From Rhodobacter sp. (lineage in GTDB: Bacteria > Pseudomonadota > Alphaproteobacteria > Rhodobacterales > Rhodobacteraceae): a stretch of 37,808 nucleotides of DNA. The DNA lies in the NCBI GenBank assembly GCA_022824145.1, contig JAJEAY010000165.1, positions 1 to 37,808 of the forward strand, read 5' to 3'. Below, one piece after another: positions 34,127 through 37,808 of the stretch (within the stretch, counting starts at the first letter, position 1; every line of letters begins with the position of its first letter). A program made the translations under genes and the position numbers. Below the pieces are notes generated by a model that ran no database searches, was not told the DNA's origin, and saw only the letters and a list, made by a program, of their open reading frames with translations.

Positions 34127-34858
34127 ATGAACGGACTTATATCCCTGCACAACGCGGTTTTTGGCTGGGCGGAACGGCTCGCGCCGGTCCTGCTGCCAAC
34201 ATTGGCGCGCTTTGTCTTTGCGGCGGTTCTGCTGGTCTACTACTGGAATTCCGGCCTTACCAAGCTGGGAAGCGGCGGCATTGATGGCCTGTTCAGCCCG
34301 AGCTTCAATGCCTTCGCCCAGATATTTCCGAAAGGTGCCGAAGCCGTGGGCTATGACATCACCCAGGCATCGCTGTTCCAGAAGCTCGTTATCCTGGCCG
34401 GAACCTGGGCCGAATTCGTGCTTCCCGCACTCATCATTGCTGGGTTGCTGACCCGGCTGGCAGCGATCGGAATGATCGGCTTTGTCATCGTTCAGAGCCT
34501 CACGGATATATGGGGCCACAGCGCCGATGCCGGAACCATCGGGGCATGGTTCGACGTTAACTCCGACGCACTGATCCTTGACCAGCGCGCGTTTTGGGTA
34601 TTCCTGCTGCTGTATTTGGCGCTGCGCGGGGCAGGACCGGTTTCGCTTGATTCGGCAATGTCGCGCTTTCTGGACCCGGGCAGTTCGGGCGTTGCGGATG
34701 CGGGCAAGACGCCAGCGGGTTCGTACCGCTCTTCCGCAGGACCTGAACTGGGAACTGCACCGACGATAGAAGCGGATCCCTCTCAAAGAACTGGCGCAGG
34801 AGCACCACGCCTTCCGCCAGCCAAGCGTAAAATGGCCATAGCCGATCCGTACGGCTGA
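34127..34858 (+). CDS. DoxX-family membrane protein of the bufferin operon
   Basis: 243-aa inner-membrane protein. Four hydrophobic helices make up the DoxX part: LARFVFAAVLLVYYWNSGLTKLG, LVILAGTWAEFVLPALIIAGLLTRLAAIGMIGFVIVQSL and AFWVFLLLYLALRGAGPVSLD. DoxX proteins often close bufferin-type operons (BufD); the biochemical role is undefined. The C-terminal 60 residues after MSRFLDP are Pro/Ala/Gly/Ser-rich and disordered, longer than the compact proteins I know, and could mark a shifted stop codon. The ATG directly follows the bufC stop, with GAGGA 7 bases upstream inside bufC. Confidence 0.9.
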   Translation: MNGLISLHNAVFGWAERLAPVLLPTLARFVFAAVLLVYYWNSGLTKLGSGGIDGLFSPSFNAFAQIFPKGAEAVGYDITQASLFQKLVILAGTWAEFVLPALIIAGLLTRLAAIGMIGFVIVQSLTDIWGHSADAGTIGAWFDVNSDALILDQRAFWVFLLLYLALRGAGPVSLDSAMSRFLDPGSSGVADAGKTPAGSYRSSAGPELGTAPTIEADPSQRTGAGAPRLPPAKRKMAIADPYG

Positions 34859-35031
34859 GCGCCTCAATCGGAAAGCACGGATCGCAAAAAATCTGAACCG
34901 AATGAGAAATTCCGGTCGGATTGGGCAAAGGTGGCAGTCCGTTTTCTGGCTATGGCCTGAGTCCGGCGCATTCACCTGAGATGACCGCCCGGATGCGCTT
35001 TCGCACGAATCGGCTGCTGGCCGATTCCTCA

Positions 35032-35361
35032 TCAGTCGAGAAGCGCCTTCCTGACTTCTCTGCTCCATCCCAGATAGAGTCTGCCACCAGCTTTCTCGAT
35101 CACAGGGCGTTTGATCAGTGCGGGATACACCGCCATTAGAGCCAGTGGGTCGCTTGATCGTTCGTCTTCACCGAGACTCCGCCATGTCGTCGAGCGACGG
35201 TTCAGCAGTTGATCTCCAAAGGCTTCATAAAACCGTCGAAGGGTGGATTCAGGAACTCCTTCCTCGCGCAGATCGACACATTCCACGCTGACTCCGCATT
35301 CATTTAGCGATTTCCGCGCCTTGCGACAGGTGTCGCAGTTTTTCAACCCATAGAGCTTCAT
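35032..35361 (-). CDS. ArsC/Spx-like thioredoxin-fold reductase
   Basis: 109-aa thioredoxin-fold protein of the ArsC/YffB family. The N-terminal CxxC lies in MKLYGLKNCDTCRKARKSL, and VDLREEGVPESTLRRFYEAFG and LNRRSTTWRSL are the usual helices. KRPVIEKAGGRLYLGW is the conserved C-terminal block. Most single-domain CxxC members are not proven arsenate reductases (YffB is glutathione-dependent, Spx is regulatory), so the function is open. The start at 35361 has GGGAA 7 bases upstream. It is divergent from cspA and convergent with the bufferin operon. Confidence 0.88.
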   Translation of the reverse strand: MKLYGLKNCDTCRKARKSLNECGVSVECVDLREEGVPESTLRRFYEAFGDQLLNRRSTTWRSLGEDERSSDPLALMAVYPALIKRPVIEKAGGRLYLGWSREVRKALLD

Positions 35362-35476
35362 TCGAGTTTCCCGATTCAAGGGCAAAGACACCCATTTGTT
35401 TTTAAAGATTGGCTTGCCTTTTCCGTCAATTGCTCCATAGTCGCAAATGTGACGGCAGACCAATTCCTCGAAGACC

Positions 35477-35491
35477 GCTCCTTGCGGGAGC
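35477..35491 (+). promoter_or_regulatory. Hairpin in the cold-shock gene leader
   Basis: GCTCC-TTGCG-GGAGC forms a 5-bp stem about 77 bp upstream of the cspA start codon, within the 206-bp divergent spacer. Cold-shock leaders often fold in a temperature-dependent way. A full thermosensor structure cannot be shown by eye. Confidence 0.35.
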
Positions 35492-35567
35492 AGCCAATCG
35501 AGCGTTCAGGACCTGGCTGCACCAAGCCGCCGCAGATCCGCGGGCGGAATCGATTAAGGAGATACGA

Positions 35568-35774
35568 ATGCCAACTGGCACCGTCAAATGGTTCAACACC
35601 ACCAAAGGCTATGGTTTCATCGCACCTGATCAGGGCGGAAAGGACGTGTTTGTCCACATTTCTGCCGTCGAACGATCTGGTCTGACTGGCCTAGCCGACA
35701 ACCAGAAGGTGAGCTACGAGCTGCAGGAAGGCCGCGACGGGCGGTCTTCGGCCAGCGACCTCAAGCCCATCTGA
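35568..35774 (+). CDS. cspA: Cold-shock protein (CspA family)
   Basis: 68-aa single cold-shock domain that binds single-stranded RNA/DNA as a chaperone. RNP1-like KGYGFI and RNP2-like DVFVHIS are both present, after the standard opening MPTGTVKWFNTTKGYGFIAP. AAGGAG lies 6 bases upstream of the ATG, a strong ribosome-binding site. Family members may be cold-induced or constitutive; which applies here is unknown. A 206-bp leader separates it from the divergent ArsC-like gene. Confidence 0.96.
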   Translation: MPTGTVKWFNTTKGYGFIAPDQGGKDVFVHISAVERSGLTGLADNQKVSYELQEGRDGRSSASDLKPI

Positions 35775-36088
35775 TAGCCTTGTTTCTGCGCCCATCGCTC
35801 TGTCTGGAGGTTCTGAACGGCCAAACGGACATGCGGTGGGTCACCTCCCTTCACCTGGTCTCCAATCCCACGACGCGGCAGCGCGTCTGATGGGAATTCG
35901 GTCGCTCTGGCTTCCGACTGTCCTTTAATGCCGAGACGGGGAAGACCTCGACGCCTCCAAACCAGAGCGACACCTCCAACATTCCGGCCAATACCAGGAC
36001 CAGGGTCACAGGTATGTGTAGAGGGGTGCAATTGTCATGCCCACGCTACATGTTGAAGATAGATTTCGACCCGGAAAGGAGAATTGCC
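35775..36088. other. Structured spacer between cspA and the YHS gene
   Basis: 314 bp without a gene. It contains a 6-bp hairpin GACGCG-GCAG-CGCGTC (35872-35887), flanked by TCCCA and TGGGA that can extend it, and a perfect 10-bp inverted repeat GTCGCTCTGG (35901-35910) / CCAGAGCGAC (35962-35971) around a 51-nt loop. A ribosome-binding site AAGGAGA precedes the YHS ATG. The layout could be a structured RNA or a long 5' leader. Confidence 0.5.
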
Positions 36089-36547
36089 ATGTCCCTCACC
36101 CGACGTACAGCCATGGGCCTTTTGGTCATTGCCCCAACGGCTTCCGTTCTTGGCCGCGCCGCGTTCGCCTCTGAACCTGAGACGTTTCAGGAAGATGGCG
36201 TCGCGATCCATGGTTACGACCCCGTAGCCTATTTCACCGAAGGCAAACCGGTGATGGGATCTGACAGCCACACGGTCAATTACAAGGGTGCGACCTGGAA
36301 GTTCGCGTCGGCTGAAAACCTCGCCGCGTTTGAAGGCGATCCGGAGAGATACGGCCCGCGTTTCGGCGGGTACTGCGCGTATGCTGCCTCGCAGGGATAC
36401 CTGGCACCGACGGTTCCGGAGGCTTGGACCGTCCATAACGATCGGCTGTACCTGAATTTCTCGCGTCGCGTGCGCCGCCGCTGGAGCCGTGACATTGACA
36501 ACAACATCGCCAAAGGGGAAGCGAACTGGCCGGGAATTCTCGGATAG
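36089..36547 (+). CDS. Exported YHS-domain protein
   Basis: 152-aa protein with an N-terminal export signal containing twin arginines (MSLTRRTAMGLLVIAPTASVLGRAAFA, cleavage near residue 27), suggesting Tat export and possibly a folded, metal-bound state. The YHS-type core follows: AIHGYDPVAYFTEGKPVMGSDSHTVNYKGATWKFASAENLAAFEGDPERYGPRFGGYCAYAASQGY. The Cys in GGYCAYA is the position that is selenocysteine in some relatives of this group. It ends with an Arg-rich helix RRVRRRWSRDIDNNIAKGEANWPGIL. YHS domains are associated with metal-handling proteins; the ligand here is unknown. The start is supported by AAGGAGA about 8 bases upstream. A terminator follows. Confidence 0.88.
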   Translation: MSLTRRTAMGLLVIAPTASVLGRAAFASEPETFQEDGVAIHGYDPVAYFTEGKPVMGSDSHTVNYKGATWKFASAENLAAFEGDPERYGPRFGGYCAYAASQGYLAPTVPEAWTVHNDRLYLNFSRRVRRRWSRDIDNNIAKGEANWPGILG

Positions 36548-36870
36548 CTTTCCGTCAGTGCCACACGCCCGGCACCCGAACATGACTAAAGGCACCCATC
36601 TATCCTCAAGCACAGCCCCGCGATCCGGGAGTTCGCGGGGTTCTTCTCCGTACCGGAATCCTGGATGAATTTTGGGCGCCTTACCGCCTCAACGAATTAT
36701 TGCCGTGCAACCAACGCGGCATCTCCATGTCGCAGGGCGAAAGAAAAATTCCGCAGAGTGGAACAGTGCTTACGAAGGACCGAGTTGAAGCTCACGATGT
36801 TCCAACTGGAATCGCCGCACGTTCCTTGAGCATCGACCCTGAACGGTCAGTGCGCATCGGCGGCGACGCG
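36548..36870. other. Spacer between the YHS gene and thyX
   Basis: 323 bp between convergent genes. It contains the terminator at 36616-36640. A 74-codon plus-strand frame starting at 36700 runs into the thyX 3' end; it has no recognisable homology and I do not call it. Confidence 0.45.
36616..36640 (+). terminator. Rho-independent terminator after the YHS gene
   Basis: A perfect 8-bp stem CCCCGCGA / TCGCGGGG with a 9-nt loop, followed by TTCTTCT. It lies 68 bp past the YHS stop. Confidence 0.8.
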
Positions 36871-37785
36871 TCAAATCTGAAGCGCCTCGCACATTTCCCG
36901 CCATTCACGCTTGGACATTCCTGAAACGTCCTGCGTTACGGTCTCTCCCTTAAGCATCTTCCTGACGCAATCGGCCGCCTTTGCAGAAAGATTGACTCCG
37001 CCAACCCGGTAGTCCCTGAACGCGGCATATGCGAGTGGAACCCAATCGGCGACCACCTTTCCAATGGCGTCAGCATAGACCCTGATTTCGAACTGTGCAT
37101 GGGAATCCGCGCGAAGACGGAGAAAATGAAAGAGGTTGTGCAGGTCAACCTTCCAATACCACTGCGTATAGACATTGGCCGTCAGGTTCATTCGGGCGAG
37201 TTCACGGGCGAGTCCGAGTTTTCCATGGTCGTCCGCGCCAAGCATCTCCTCATAATGGCCGTAGCAGCGGGAGCTGTCGGATCTCAGTATCTCCAAAACG
37301 CGGTTTGCCTCATCGCCGGAAAGCACTTGCCCTCGGCCCTGACTGTTTTCGACCGACTGTGCGGCAAGGGCTTCAGGAGCGGGGATGTAGAATTCCCGAT
37401 CAAGTATCGAGTAGCGGGCGGAGTATTCGTTGACGTTGGCGGTACGGTGGCGGATCCACTGGCGCGCGACGAATACCGGCAGTTTGACGTGCAGCTTGAT
37501 CTCACACATTTCAAACGGCGTCGAATGCCAGTGCCGCATAAGATAGCGGATCAGCCCTTCGTCGTTTGACACTGACTTCGTGCCTTTGCCGTAGCTCACG
37601 CGCGCCGCCTGACAGATGGCCGCGTCATCGCCCATATAGTCGATAACCCGGATGAATCCGTGATCAAGCACATTGTGGGTTTTGTGGAGATGCTCTTCCA
37701 ATCCGGGCGCCACTGCCCGCCACGTCTGGTTCCGGGTGTTTCGAAGTGCATCGACTTCGGCTTGCTGTTCGCTGGTCAGCGGCAT
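36871..37785 (-). CDS. thyX: Flavin-dependent thymidylate synthase
   Basis: 304-aa FAD-dependent enzyme that makes dTMP from dUMP using methylene-tetrahydrofolate and NADPH. The ThyX signature R-H-R-x7-S is present in [28 protein letters not shown]. Downstream are [47 protein letters not shown], with conserved R and H residues of the active site, and YADAIGKVV. Length matches alphaproteobacterial ThyX. The start at 37785 has GGAGAG about 9 bases upstream. The gene is complete within the window, ending 23 bp before its right edge. No thyA is present here. Confidence 0.97.
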   Translation of the reverse strand: MPLTSEQQAEVDALRNTRNQTWRAVAPGLEEHLHKTHNVLDHGFIRVIDYMGDDAAICQAARVSYGKGTKSVSNDEGLIRYLMRHWHSTPFEMCEIKLHVKLPVFVARQWIRHRTANVNEYSARYSILDREFYIPAPEALAAQSVENSQGRGQVLSGDEANRVLEILRSDSSRCYGHYEEMLGADDHGKLGLARELARMNLTANVYTQWYWKVDLHNLFHFLRLRADSHAQFEIRVYADAIGKVVADWVPLAYAAFRDYRVGGVNLSAKAADCVRKMLKGETVTQDVSGMSKREWREMCEALQI

Positions 37786-37808
37786 TTTCGGAACTCTCCA
37801 TTCCAGAT

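Noticed and set aside
36700..36924. 74-codon plus-strand frame before thyX
   Set aside because: Runs antisense into the thyX 3' end and has no homology.
1..37808. CRISPR array, insertion sequence, prophage or rRNA operon
   Set aside because: No regularly spaced repeats, transposase, integrase, phage structural gene or rRNA signature found on reading both strands.

Overview
The window is a chromosomal segment of an alphaproteobacterium, most likely from or close to the Rhodobacterales. The evidence is family and gene-order based: the ValRS and ThrRS sequence style, a phaZ / phaC-phaP-phaR cluster with PhaR-type operators, an RluA-family pseudouridine synthase next to rpoH, a TolC gene coupled to a PIMT-like methyltransferase, and two small proteins resembling families I associate with Rhodobacterales (DUF6476-like, and a 107-aa DUF6280-like protein). 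No rRNA gene, insertion sequence, CRISPR array or prophage is visible. About one fifth of the window is non-coding, spread over several 400-780 bp spacers, which is a lot for this group.

Left part (1-14.4 kb): the 3' part of valS; a PLP aminotransferase of the serine/alanine-glyoxylate type; an MsbA-like ABC exporter; a family-2 glycosyltransferase; a YgfZ/GcvT-like protein; elongation factor P; a conserved 107-aa protein; a DUF457-like membrane protein; cobyric acid synthase; and the TolC/PIMT-like pair. A degenerate tRNA-like 3' end lies at 12254-12284.

Middle (14.4-27 kb): tRNA-Cys(GCA); a HigBA-like toxin-antitoxin pair; rpoH with a heat-shock-like promoter; an RluD-like enzyme whose start codon overlaps that of a divergent DUF6476-like gene; and the polyhydroxyalkanoate locus (repressor phaR, phasin phaP, synthase phaC, divergent depolymerase phaZ). 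TGC-rich palindromes upstream of phaP and between phaC and phaZ probably allow PhaR to couple synthesis, granule coating and mobilisation. A tightly overlapping VOC / M15-like / SDR operon and an alpha/beta hydrolase follow.

Right part (27-37.8 kb): thrS; a HipBA toxin-antitoxin pair with palindromic operators; a bufferin-type RiPP operon (secreted four-Cys DUF2282 precursor, DUF692/MNIO modifying enzyme, DUF2063 partner, DoxX membrane protein); an ArsC/Spx-like reductase; a cold-shock protein; an exported YHS-domain protein; and thyX. The bufferin operon, probably a copper-handling system, is the most notable specialised system here. A 10-bp hairpin just after the precursor gene may set the ratio of precursor to enzyme.
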